Position numbers and translations under genes: made by a program
Shown here: positions 7,825-15,254 of the stretch, piece after piece
Layout of the letters: each line of letters starts with the position of its first letter
Numbering within the stretch: the first letter of the stretch is position 1
Virus record (IMG/VR): IMGVR_UViG_3300046468_000702
Coordinates: 1-22,795 of that record
Length of the DNA stretch: 22,795 nucleotides
From: a virus
Reading direction: 5' to 3' (one strand)
Notes under the pieces: generated by a model
The model's database searches: none
The model's input: the letters and a program-made list of their open reading frames with translations, nothing else
What the model was told of the DNA's origin: nothing

Positions 7825-7900
7825 GAAGTAAATACTACTACAAAGTAAGTATATGTGAATCCCTAGGAAAGACTATACACATTTAAAATGGAGTATAGAA

Positions 7901-8602
7901 ATGGGAAGACCAATAGAAACATATACCGATAGTTTTGGGCAGACTATAGAATTTAGTATACCAAAACCTCATAAAAAGATTTGTATTAACATATCAGGTG
8001 GAGCCGATAGTGCTATACTGTTAATGATGTTAGTGCAATACTGTGAAAAACATATACCAGATGCTGAACTACATGTTATAACATCAGCTAATCCTATTAA
8101 GGGCTGGTACAATGCTAAATGGAGTACTAGTGTACTCAATAAAGTACTCCATATCACAGGAACTAAATTAATTAAAAGTCACTATACATTTTATAGCATA
8201 GATCAGATTAGATTAGAATTAGATGAAGCAGAACTAATGCAACAAGGTTTGAATGATATAACATTGTCAATACATGGAACTACACAAAATCCACCAATAG
8301 AAGATAGTGATAAATTTGGTTTAGAAAGTTATAAACCACGCGATCCAGGTCATGGAAGAGAAATAGTATATAAAAATAATAGTATTATAACTTTGCTTCC
8401 TTTTATGCAAGTAGACAAACGCATGATAGCACATTTATATAAACATTTTAATGTATTAGAAGAATTATTACCATACACACGAAGTTGTGAGTGGCATGAG
8501 GGATTCGAGTATGATTATGTTATAGTTCCTAACCCAGGAGATGGGCATTGTGGTGAATGCTGGTGGTGTAAAGAACGTAAATGGGCATTTGGGCGGTTAT
8601 AA
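7901..8602 (+). CDS. QueC-like PP-loop ATPase
   Basis: A 233-residue N-type ATP pyrophosphatase. The PP-loop SGGADS is at residues 32-37. The C-terminal half parallels QueC (7-cyano-7-deazaguanine synthase): LPFMQVDKRMIAHLY resembles QueC's PLMWIDKAE region. It is followed by a four-cysteine cluster T-x-S-C196 ... H-C217-G-E-C220-W-W-C223-K-E-R, equivalent to the QueC zinc site. QueC turns a carboxy-deazaguanine into preQ0 for tRNA or, in some phages, for DNA base modification. No QueD, QueE, FolE or transglycosylase partner is in this window, so substrate is uncertain; another PP-loop reaction is possible. It sits alone between gp17 and the modular proteins, behind a terminator, with GGAG 7 bases before the ATG. 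Confidence 0.7.
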   Translation: MGRPIETYTDSFGQTIEFSIPKPHKKICINISGGADSAILLMMLVQYCEKHIPDAELHVITSANPIKGWYNAKWSTSVLNKVLHITGTKLIKSHYTFYSIDQIRLELDEAELMQQGLNDITLSIHGTTQNPPIEDSDKFGLESYKPRDPGHGREIVYKNNSIITLLPFMQVDKRMIAHLYKHFNVLEELLPYTRSCEWHEGFEYDYVIVPNPGDGHCGECWWCKERKWAFGRL

Positions 8603-8607
8603 CTATA

Positions 8608-8629
8608 CATAAATAGTAATGTATAAATA
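8608..8629 (+). promoter_or_regulatory. Tandem late promoter boxes before gp17
   Basis: CATAAATAG at 8608-8616 and an exact T4 late consensus TATAAATA at 8622-8629, 18 bases before the gp17 ATG. Either could drive the large terminase. Confidence 0.6.
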
Positions 8630-8647
8630 TATTACAATGGAACCCAA

Positions 8648-10204
8648 ATGGCAGTAGATACAAAATTAACTAAAACCCCATATAAAAAAGAAAAGTACAC
8701 AGAAGAGCAGTTATTAGAACTAGCATTGTGTACTCAAGACCCTAAACACTTTATGAAGGAACACTGTTATATTCAGCATCCTACAAAAGGTCGTATGAAG
8801 TTTGCACTATATGATTTCCAAGACGAACTAGTAGATACATATCACAATAATAGATATAGTATTAGTATGCTTGCACGACAAACAGGTAAAAGTACTTGTG
8901 CGGCAGGATACTTGCTATGGTATGCAATGTTTAACCCAGATCAAACTATTCTTATAGCGGCACACAAATATTCAGGTGCCAGTGAAATTATGCAACGCAT
9001 TCGTTTTGCGTACGAAACACTGCCTGATTTTATTAGAGCTGGTGTTACTGCATATAACAAAGGATCGTTGGAATTTGATAACGGTTCTCGTATTGTAGCA
9101 CAGAGTACAACAGAAAATACTGGACGTGGTTTGTCTATATCGTTAGCATACTTAGACGAGTTTGCATTTGTTAGACCAAACATTGCTAAAGAATTTTGGA
9201 CTTCACTTTCACCTACACTAGCAACAGGTGGTAAATGTATTATCACATCAACACCAAATATGGATGACGACCAATTTGCACAGATTTGGAGAGATGCTAA
9301 TAAGAACCAAGACGAACACGGCATGGAAACTACTACAGGTATTAATGGTTTTGCACATTACCTAGCTACATGGGAAGTACATCCAGACAGAGATCAAGAA
9401 TGGGCAGATGTTGAACAAGGTAAAATTGGCGAAGAAAGATTTAGGCGTGAACACAAATGTGAATTTATTGCGTTTGACGAAACACTCATTGATAGTATTA
9501 AGCTAAGTAACATGGAAGCTCGCGATCCATACGCTATATCAGGACAAGTACGCTGGTATGCACCAGTTGCCAAAGGTAAACTATATATGATAGGATTAGA
9601 TCCTAGTTTGGGTACAGGTGGAGATAACAGTGCTATACAAGTGTATAGTATGCCAGGAATGAAACAAGTAGCAGAATGGATGCATAATAGAACAACAGTT
9701 CAAGGGCAGATAAAAATTTTGCGAGAAATAGCACAGTTTATAGAAAGCGAAACAAATGGCGATTGTGAAATATATTACAGTATGGAAAACAACACATTAG
9801 GCGAAGCAGCACTAGTTGTTGTTGAAGAAACAGGCGAAGAAAACTTTCCTGGTACATTTTTAAGTGAAACACGGCAACATGGTAATGCCAAACGCTATAG
9901 AAGAGGCTTTACAACTACACATAAATCAAAAATAAGTGCATGTAGTAAACTAAAATACTGGGTAGAAACAGAGAAACTAGAAATAGCAAGTAAGCCTCTG
10001 TTAAGAGAATTAAAAACATTTATTGCACGTGGTAATAGTTATGCAGCCAAAGACGGCGAACACGATGACCTTGTAATGGCAGTTAATTTAATAGTGCGTA
10101 TGAGTTTAGAAGTATCTAAATACGAAGAAGATGCCTTTGACTACTTAAACGACGATTTTGAAGATGGAGACGGTATGGAGCCTATGCCGTTTAGCCTGCT
10201 ATAA
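8648..10204 (+). CDS. 17: Terminase large subunit gp17
   Basis: A 518-residue packaging motor with ATPase and nuclease halves, shorter than T4 gp17 (610 aa). ATPase: Walker A LARQTGKST (residues 75-83, Lys81), Walker B LAYLDEF (Asp170, Glu171), coupling motif TSTP near 200-203. Nuclease (RNase H fold): MIGLDPSLGTGG with Asp318, SMENN with Glu380, and HDDLVMA with Asp473/474, together giving the acidic metal triad. It pumps DNA into the prohead at the portal and cuts the concatemer. The start has only a weak ribosome site (GGAACCC) and follows two late boxes. The C-terminal ~35 residues are very acidic. It is separated from gp16 by four other genes. Confidence 0.95.
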   Translation: MAVDTKLTKTPYKKEKYTEEQLLELALCTQDPKHFMKEHCYIQHPTKGRMKFALYDFQDELVDTYHNNRYSISMLARQTGKSTCAAGYLLWYAMFNPDQTILIAAHKYSGASEIMQRIRFAYETLPDFIRAGVTAYNKGSLEFDNGSRIVAQSTTENTGRGLSISLAYLDEFAFVRPNIAKEFWTSLSPTLATGGKCIITSTPNMDDDQFAQIWRDANKNQDEHGMETTTGINGFAHYLATWEVHPDRDQEWADVEQGKIGEERFRREHKCEFIAFDETLIDSIKLSNMEARDPYAISGQVRWYAPVAKGKLYMIGLDPSLGTGGDNSAIQVYSMPGMKQVAEWMHNRTTVQGQIKILREIAQFIESETNGDCEIYYSMENNTLGEAALVVVEETGEENFPGTFLSETRQHGNAKRYRRGFTTTHKSKISACSKLKYWVETEKLEIASKPLLRELKTFIARGNSYAAKDGEHDDLVMAVNLIVRMSLEVSKYEEDAFDYLNDDFEDGDGMEPMPFSLL

Positions 10205-10214
10205 TGCAATAATT

Positions 10215-10223
10215 GATAAATAC
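10215..10223 (+). promoter_or_regulatory. Late promoter box before modular protein C
   Basis: GATAAATAC lies 20 bases before the ATG at 10243, with AAAGGA between (10227-10232). Because the box overlaps the upstream TTG at 10213, that TTG cannot be the start of a protein translated from this promoter. Confidence 0.6.
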
Positions 10224-10242
10224 ATTAAAGGAATACTATACA

Positions 10243-12645
10243 ATGCAACTATCACAAGAAATTTTTAACATTCTAAAGGGTGCAAACATTAAATTAAAAT
10301 TGTTTGATCCAATGGGAAATAAAACATTAGATCCTGAATTATCAGCGAGATTTTACGCATATGATAATGATTTTCTTGTCACTATTAGAGAAGAAGAAGA
10401 TGGAGTTGAACTAGTTGTACAAGCAGGAGCTAGTTTCAATTTTAATGAACACAAAGATTTATTGAATAGTATTAAAAAAGCAGGACACAACGCTATGGCA
10501 GAATATAACATTAGAAAATTTGATAAGAATATTGAATTAAAAGACTTCGCACACGATGTAGTAAAAGAAGACGACCGTACTGAAAAGGCAATGAAAGACA
10601 TGCAACCAAGTGCAGTTACAGGCTATTACGAGATCACAGACTTCTGGAAAGAACACACGCAGATGTGGGACAAAAGTGTTGACGAAGTGATGCAAATGAT
10701 TTATGAGTGGACTTGGATTGAAATGACAACAGCCACTAGAGACAGAGATGAATTAGCAAAACGTACATTAGCAATAGTAGTTGACGCATTGAGGAACAAA
10801 AAAGACGATATGACATTTGATGACATGATTGCTCAATTGGAATCAAAAAATGAAGATGTCCGCAGATTAAGAGAACTATCTGGTATTGCAGAAGCTCCAA
10901 ACGAAGGCACACAAGGTTGTGCAGATTGCGAATGGATTAAAGACGAAACAGACGGCGACATTGATACATGTGATGATTGTGCAGCAGAAAAGCGTCAAAC
11001 TAATGAATCAGAAAAGCGTTGGAAACAAACTAGTATGTCTCCACAAGAAGCAATAGCAAAATACGGCAAAGAAAACGTAAAAGTTAAAAAAGGTGCATTG
11101 CGTAATGGCGATGACATGGTAGAAGTATTTGTTGAATCAATGAACGAAGGCGGAAATTCAGTAGAGGCATTTATGTCACATGTAGTTGATCATGCTAAAG
11201 AAATTCAAGCAGATAACTATAGAATGACTGATAGTTCATATTACGAATTCACAGATGAAATAGATACAGATGATGAAGAATTTATGAGTATGCCACAAGT
11301 GCAAGCTATATTAAAAGCAATACCACATGTGGATATGGAAAACACAGATATTAAACATGCAATTGATGTTTTAGCATCAGGCGAATTACTTGAAGCAGAA
11401 ACTGAATCATATTCACCAGGTGATGAAATGGAAGATGGCGTAGTAAGTAATTGCTGTGGCGCTCAATTAATGGACTACAATGATGGACATGGTAGATGTT
11501 CAGATTGTAAAGAAATGGCAGCCGGCGAATCAGAAGAAGAATATTACGAAAGTTGGGATGGCATTAAAAATGCAGTTAAAAAAGGTGTTGATACTCTTAG
11601 ACACGGCGGAGTTAAGTTTGGTAAAAAAGGAGTTAAATTCACTACTGACCTTAGAAAGCCACAAACTGGAACAGTTAAACCACAAATGGAAAGTTATTCA
11701 CCTGCAACAGGCAGTATGAAAACAAGTTATATTCAATTACCAGAAAACACTAAACTTATTATTAAGCATACAAAAGGTGTTAATGAAGAAGTGCGTGGTA
11801 GCAGATCACGTAACATCAAAGCATTGTTTATTGAAAACAGTGCAGGAGAAAGATTTAGATTCCCACACAAATATTTACAAGGCGCTAAAGCTATGGCCAA
11901 CCATGTAAGCAAAGGCGGAACGCCGTATGATGCAATTGGTGAATCAATTATCACTTTATGTACAGAAGTAGCACAGTGTAGTCAGTTTTTGAGACATGTG
12001 CGTACAAACAAATTAACAAACGAAGGCAATGAAAACATTGTTGAAACAGTTAAACAAAAATTAAAAGAATTTAAGAATACAGTTAAGAGTCTACAGACTT
12101 CAAGAGGTTATAACGCCTATCAAGTTCCTACTACTGCGATTGTAGAAGATAATGATAAAGAATCGGTTGACTTAACTGACAAGTTCATGTATAATACATT
12201 TGAGACTGCAAATATGGATTCAGTCTTAGAAACAGTAGCCCGTATTATAAAGGAGAGAGACAGTATGACAGATCTAACTAAAAGTAACATGAATCGTTTA
12301 TACGATATGATTAAAAACAAGGAAGATTTCAAACTTAACATTGATCCAAATGATCCAGAACATCCTGACAATGAAGATCCAATTAAATACTCAGGTGGTA
12401 ATGGTGCAATGGCTAAGTTAGTATCACACTTATCTTTTCTAGCAATGAACAGTAAAAATGACGAAGTATTTAACTTACTAAGTCAAATTTCAGGCGAAAT
12501 GTATAGCTTGCCGAAAGAGCATGTTATATTATTAGCCAAAATTGCAGCATATTTAGACAAAAATAACAAGGCTCCAGCAAAGGAACCAGCAATGGAAGAT
12601 CTTGCTGAAGCAATGTTAAAAAATCTAAGAAGAAAGATTGCATAA
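10243..12645 (+). CDS. Modular virion-type protein C with RLRELSGIAE/A site (800 aa)
   Basis: An 800-residue mosaic, counted from the ATG at 10243 behind AAAGGA rather than the in-frame TTG at 10213. Visible parts: an N-terminal alpha/beta domain (1-105) with LFDPMGNKTLDPE and later DKNIELKDFAHDV; the RRLRELSGIAE/A motif at 207-218; a four-Cys zinc knuckle C226-x2-C229...C243-x2-C246; a second candidate cut L382-L-E384/A385; a zinc ribbon C404-C405...C419-x2-C422; two ESYSP repeats; and a C-terminal region with IIKHTKG and RFRFPHKYLQGAKAMANHVSKGG, which I recall as widespread in marine T4-like phages without known function. The end is helical and basic. I infer a virion or internal-head polyprotein processed during head maturation. 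It is the last gene before the early-promoter half. Confidence 0.7.
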   Translation: MQLSQEIFNILKGANIKLKLFDPMGNKTLDPELSARFYAYDNDFLVTIREEEDGVELVVQAGASFNFNEHKDLLNSIKKAGHNAMAEYNIRKFDKNIELKDFAHDVVKEDDRTEKAMKDMQPSAVTGYYEITDFWKEHTQMWDKSVDEVMQMIYEWTWIEMTTATRDRDELAKRTLAIVVDALRNKKDDMTFDDMIAQLESKNEDVRRLRELSGIAEAPNEGTQGCADCEWIKDETDGDIDTCDDCAAEKRQTNESEKRWKQTSMSPQEAIAKYGKENVKVKKGALRNGDDMVEVFVESMNEGGNSVEAFMSHVVDHAKEIQADNYRMTDSSYYEFTDEIDTDDEEFMSMPQVQAILKAIPHVDMENTDIKHAIDVLASGELLEAETESYSPGDEMEDGVVSNCCGAQLMDYNDGHGRCSDCKEMAAGESEEEYYESWDGIKNAVKKGVDTLRHGGVKFGKKGVKFTTDLRKPQTGTVKPQMESYSPATGSMKTSYIQLPENTKLIIKHTKGVNEEVRGSRSRNIKALFIENSAGERFRFPHKYLQGAKAMANHVSKGGTPYDAIGESIITLCTEVAQCSQFLRHVRTNKLTNEGNENIVETVKQKLKEFKNTVKSLQTSRGYNAYQVPTTAIVEDNDKESVDLTDKFMYNTFETANMDSVLETVARIIKERDSMTDLTKSNMNRLYDMIKNKEDFKLNIDPNDPEHPDNEDPIKYSGGNGAMAKLVSHLSFLAMNSKNDEVFNLLSQISGEMYSLPKEHVILLAKIAAYLDKNNKAPAKEPAMEDLAEAMLKNLRRKIA
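10864..10896 (+). repeat. RELSGI repeat, copy 4
   Basis: Fourth copy of the 33-base unit, in a different gene and 3.3 kb from copy 3, separated by the QueC-like and gp17 genes. It is nearly identical to copy 3 and continues GAAGCTCCAAACGAAGG, coding E-A-P-N-E-G, the same peptide found after the L-E-E site of protein A (residues 148-153). Confidence 0.8.
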
Positions 12646-12663
12646 TTTTTCTTCAAAAAGTAC

Positions 12664-12692
12664 TTGACAGTAGGTACAATTTATTATATACT
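12664..12692 (+). promoter_or_regulatory. Sigma70-type early promoter of gp32
   Basis: TTGACA at 12664-12669, 17 bases, TATACT at 12687-12692. Transcription would begin near 12699, giving a leader of about 115 bases before the gp32 ATG. Confidence 0.85.
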
Positions 12693-12704
12693 GTATAGGC
12701 AACT

Positions 12705-12780
12705 AAAGGCAAAAGTAGTTAAGAGCTACACAAAGGCAAAGTAGCAATAGCTACACAACAAAGCAGAACTATAAGTTCTG
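12705..12780 (+). promoter_or_regulatory. Structured gp32 mRNA leader, three hairpins
   Basis: Three hairpins follow one another in the leader. Hairpin 1: GTAGTT 12715-12720 with AGCTAC 12724-12729 (one G-T). Hairpin 2: GTAGC 12741-12745 with GCTAC 12750-12754, loop AATA. Hairpin 3: CAGAACT 12764-12770 with AGTTCTG 12774-12780, loop ATA. The first two are a tandem imperfect repeat, each preceded by AAAGGCAAA and followed by ACAA. In T4, gp32 binds a pseudoknot and unstructured AU-rich region in its own leader and shuts off translation. This leader is a plausible equivalent, with unpaired A-rich spacers and an AU-rich run up to AGGAG at 12801. Confidence 0.6.
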
Positions 12781-12814
12781 TTACAAATAAAGGCTAATAT
12801 AGGAGAAACTAATA

Positions 12815-13831
12815 ATGGCATCTTTAGCAGAAATCCGTGCAAAATTACAAGCACAAGAAACTAAGAGCTCAGGCTCATCAACAGGTGGCGGCGATAACGC
12901 TATCTTCACACACTGGAATATTCCAGAAGGCAGTAGTGCAACACTACGATTCCTACCAGACGCAGATCCCGACAACACTTTCTTTTGGAAAGAACGTCAG
13001 ATGATCCGTTTATCATTTCCAGGTGTAAAAGGCGGAGACGAAAACAAACCAGTTACAATACAAGTACCTTGTGTTGAAATGTGGGGAGATACATGTCCAG
13101 TACATGCAGAAATTCGTCCTTGGTTTAAAGACCCTACTATGGAAGACATGGGTCGTAAGTATTGGAAAAAGCGTAGTTACATTTTCCAAGGCTTTGTAAC
13201 ACAAAGTGATCTACAGGAAGACTCAGTACCTGAGAATCCTATTAGGCGTTTTGTTATTTCACCTCAAATTTATAAAATCATTAGTTCAGCACTTATGGAT
13301 CCTGAATTCCAGGAAATTCCTACAGACTATGAAGCTGGTACAGATTTCGTAATTAAGAAATCTACCAAAGGTCAATATGCTGACTATTCAACATCTAATT
13401 GGGCTCGTAGAGAACGCAGTTTAGATCAAACAGAGCGTGATGCAATTGCAACACACGACCTGCACAATCTAAATGACTTCTTACCTAAGAAGCCTGATGC
13501 AGAACATCTAAACGCTATCTTTGAAATGTTTGAAGCAAGTGTTGATGGACAGTTGTATGATCCAGAACGTTTTGGTCAGTACTATCGTCCATATGGTGTA
13601 GATGCACCAGCTACTACAGGAGCAAAACCTGTTGCAGCGGCAACTACTCCACCACCAACACCAGCACCGGCGCCAGCACCAGCGGCACCAGTTGTTGAAC
13701 AAGCAACAGCACCAGCACCAACAGCAGTTGATATGACGCCAGAACCAGAAATGGCAACGGCAGCACCAGCAGCTGAAGGGCAAGCAAGTGCTCAAGACAT
13801 TTTAGCAGCGATTAGAAATCGTAAGCAATAA
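12815..13831 (+). CDS. 32: ssDNA-binding protein gp32
   Basis: A 338-residue single-stranded DNA-binding protein of the T4 gp32 family that coats replication and recombination intermediates. The N-terminal basic helix ASLAEIRAKLQAQE is the cooperativity region. The core follows, with HWNIPEG, LRFLPD and WKERQM, a partial zinc site C86...C94-P-V-H97 where T4 has Cys-x9-Cys-P-V-Cys, and later FVISPQIYKII and RFGQYYRPYG. From about 268 a long Ala/Pro-rich linker replaces T4's acidic Ser/Asp tail and ends in the basic DILAAIRNRKQ. Strong early promoter, AGGAG ribosome site and structured leader upstream; terminator hairpin downstream. It should interact with UvsX, encoded next. Confidence 0.92.
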   Translation: MASLAEIRAKLQAQETKSSGSSTGGGDNAIFTHWNIPEGSSATLRFLPDADPDNTFFWKERQMIRLSFPGVKGGDENKPVTIQVPCVEMWGDTCPVHAEIRPWFKDPTMEDMGRKYWKKRSYIFQGFVTQSDLQEDSVPENPIRRFVISPQIYKIISSALMDPEFQEIPTDYEAGTDFVIKKSTKGQYADYSTSNWARRERSLDQTERDAIATHDLHNLNDFLPKKPDAEHLNAIFEMFEASVDGQLYDPERFGQYYRPYGVDAPATTGAKPVAAATTPPPTPAPAPAPAAPVVEQATAPAPTAVDMTPEPEMATAAPAAEGQASAQDILAAIRNRKQ

Positions 13832-13843
13832 GTAATATAAATT

Positions 13844-13871
13844 GAGTGGGGGTCCTTAGTGCCCTCACTTT
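13844..13871 (+). terminator. Hairpin between gp32 and uvsX
   Basis: AGTGGGGG at 13845-13852 pairs with CCCTCACT at 13862-13869 (one G-T), loop of 9 bases, followed by TT and then AACATAGGAG. The T-run is short, so it is probably a partial terminator that lowers read-through from the abundant gp32 message into uvsX. Confidence 0.6.
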
Positions 13872-13891
13872 AACATAGGAGAAAAAACATT

Positions 13892-14995
13892 ATGGCAAGA
13901 CCATTTGACGTAAGTAAATTCCGAAAAGCTATTACTAAAAGTGTTCCTGGGTTAAGCGTAGGCTTCAATGACCCTGACACTTGGATTAGTACAGGAAATT
14001 ACACACTAAACAAACTTATCAGTAACGAATTTGACAAAGGAATTCCACTAGGTAAGGTAACTGTTCTAGCAGGAGAATCAGGCGCAGGTAAATCGTTTAT
14101 CGCGGCAGGTAATGTAGTTAGATCAGCACAAGAACAAGGCATATTTGTTATTCTAATTGACACAGAAAATGCATTAGATGAGAAATGGCTACACGCACTG
14201 AATGTAGATACTACACCAGAAAAACTATTAAAACTTAACATGAGTATGATTGATGATGTTGCTAAAACAATTAGTGACTTTATGAAGGATTACAAGGCAG
14301 AATACGCCGAAGCAGAAGACGAAGACAGACCTAAGGTATTGTTTGTAGTTGACTCGTTGGGTATGTTACTAACACCTACTGATGTTGATCAGTTTAACAA
14401 AGGTGATATGAAAGGTGATATGGGTCGTAAGCCTAAAGCACTAACTTCATTAGTTCGTAACACAGTTAATATGTTTGGACAGTACAATGTAGGACTACTA
14501 GCAACTAACCATACATATGCATCACAAGATATGTTTGACCCAGATGACAAGATCTCAGGTGGTCAAGGCTTTATCTATGCAAGTAGTATTGTTATTGCAA
14601 TGCGTAAACTTAAACTAAAAGTAGATGCAGATGGCAACAAAACATCACAAGTATTTGGTATTAGGGCAGCATGTAAAGTAATGAAATCTCGTTACGCTAA
14701 ACCATTTGAAAGTGTGCAAGTTGAAATCCCATATGAAACAGGTATGAGCCCATACAGTGGCTTAACTGACTTCTTTGAAGCAAAAGGTTTGTTAAAGAAA
14801 AGTGGAAACAGTTTAGAATATACTAGCACTGTAACAGGTGAAGTAATTAAAATGTTCCGTAAACCTTGGAATGCAAACAAGGACGGCGCATTAGATATCG
14901 TCATGTCAGAATATGACAATGATGTAGCTGATGCAGAAGAAGAAATCATGGATAACATTGAAGAAACTACAACGGAGGTGGTAAATGAATCTTAG
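13892..14995 (+). CDS. uvsX: UvsX recombinase (RecA/Rad51 family)
   Basis: A 367-residue strand-exchange ATPase, close to T4 UvsX (391 aa). Walker A GESGAGKS is at residues 61-68, the catalytic Glu is in DTENALDEKW (Glu92), and Walker B is VLFVVDSLG (Asp154). A DNA-contact loop follows around GGQGF (residues 223-227). The C-terminus (from ~345) is acidic, as in RecA-type proteins. It should form filaments on gp32-coated ssDNA for repair and recombination-dependent replication, together with UvsW (18309). AGGAG precedes the ATG by about 10 bases. Its last 11 bases overlap the next gene, whose GGAGG site lies inside the uvsX end. Confidence 0.93.
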   Translation: MARPFDVSKFRKAITKSVPGLSVGFNDPDTWISTGNYTLNKLISNEFDKGIPLGKVTVLAGESGAGKSFIAAGNVVRSAQEQGIFVILIDTENALDEKWLHALNVDTTPEKLLKLNMSMIDDVAKTISDFMKDYKAEYAEAEDEDRPKVLFVVDSLGMLLTPTDVDQFNKGDMKGDMGRKPKALTSLVRNTVNMFGQYNVGLLATNHTYASQDMFDPDDKISGGQGFIYASSIVIAMRKLKLKVDADGNKTSQVFGIRAACKVMKSRYAKPFESVQVEIPYETGMSPYSGLTDFFEAKGLLKKSGNSLEYTSTVTGEVIKMFRKPWNANKDGALDIVMSEYDNDVADAEEEIMDNIEETTTEVVNES

Positions 14996-15254
14996 TGATG
15001 GAGATTTTGAGTTTATATTTAACTTATATGACGAAGCACAAAACTTTATTGATGATAAGAACAAGTTAGAATATGCTCGCAGAACTATATATCAGCTTCT
15101 CGACTTTGGGTTTGAACTCAAACCAGCGTATAAAGAAATATCTGATCATTGCGAATACTTAGGTGAGGCACTTGATGAACACTTAGAGCAAGAAGAAGAA
15201 GATGAAGATGTTTTTGATGAATACAGCGAAGATGACGAGGAGTTGGAATACTAA
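14985..15254 (+). CDS. Small acidic conserved phage protein
   Basis: An 89-residue protein with an N-terminal helical domain (LSDGDFEFIFNLYDEAQNF, then AYKEISDHCEYLGEALDEH, quoted in part) and a run of about 25 nearly all-acidic residues at the C-terminus. I recall similar short genes directly after uvsX in cyanophages, but no function is known to me. The overlap with uvsX by 11 bases, the GGAGG site and the overlap with the next gene (TAATG) mean all three are translationally coupled. An acidic tail could contact gp32, UvsX or DNA-binding surfaces; this is speculation. Confidence 0.7.
   Translation: MNLSDGDFEFIFNLYDEAQNFIDDKNKLEYARRTIYQLLDFGFELKPAYKEISDHCEYLGEALDEHLEQEEEDEDVFDEYSEDDEELEY

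Noticed and set aside
10213-10242. TTG start ten codons upstream for modular protein C
   Set aside because: It lies within the late box; ATG 10243 has AAAGGA at proper spacing.
11480-11719. Plus-strand open frame inside modular protein C
   Set aside because: It is an alternative frame in a well-supported gene, without its own ribosome site or recognisable protein.
12705-12780. CRISPR-like or tandem repeat array
   Set aside because: There are only two imperfect copies of about 27 bases, located in an mRNA leader; RNA hairpins are a better explanation.
13508-13795. Cys/Trp-rich minus-strand open frame opposite gp32
   Set aside because: It is the reverse complement of the Ala/Pro-rich GCN/CCN codons of the gp32 tail.
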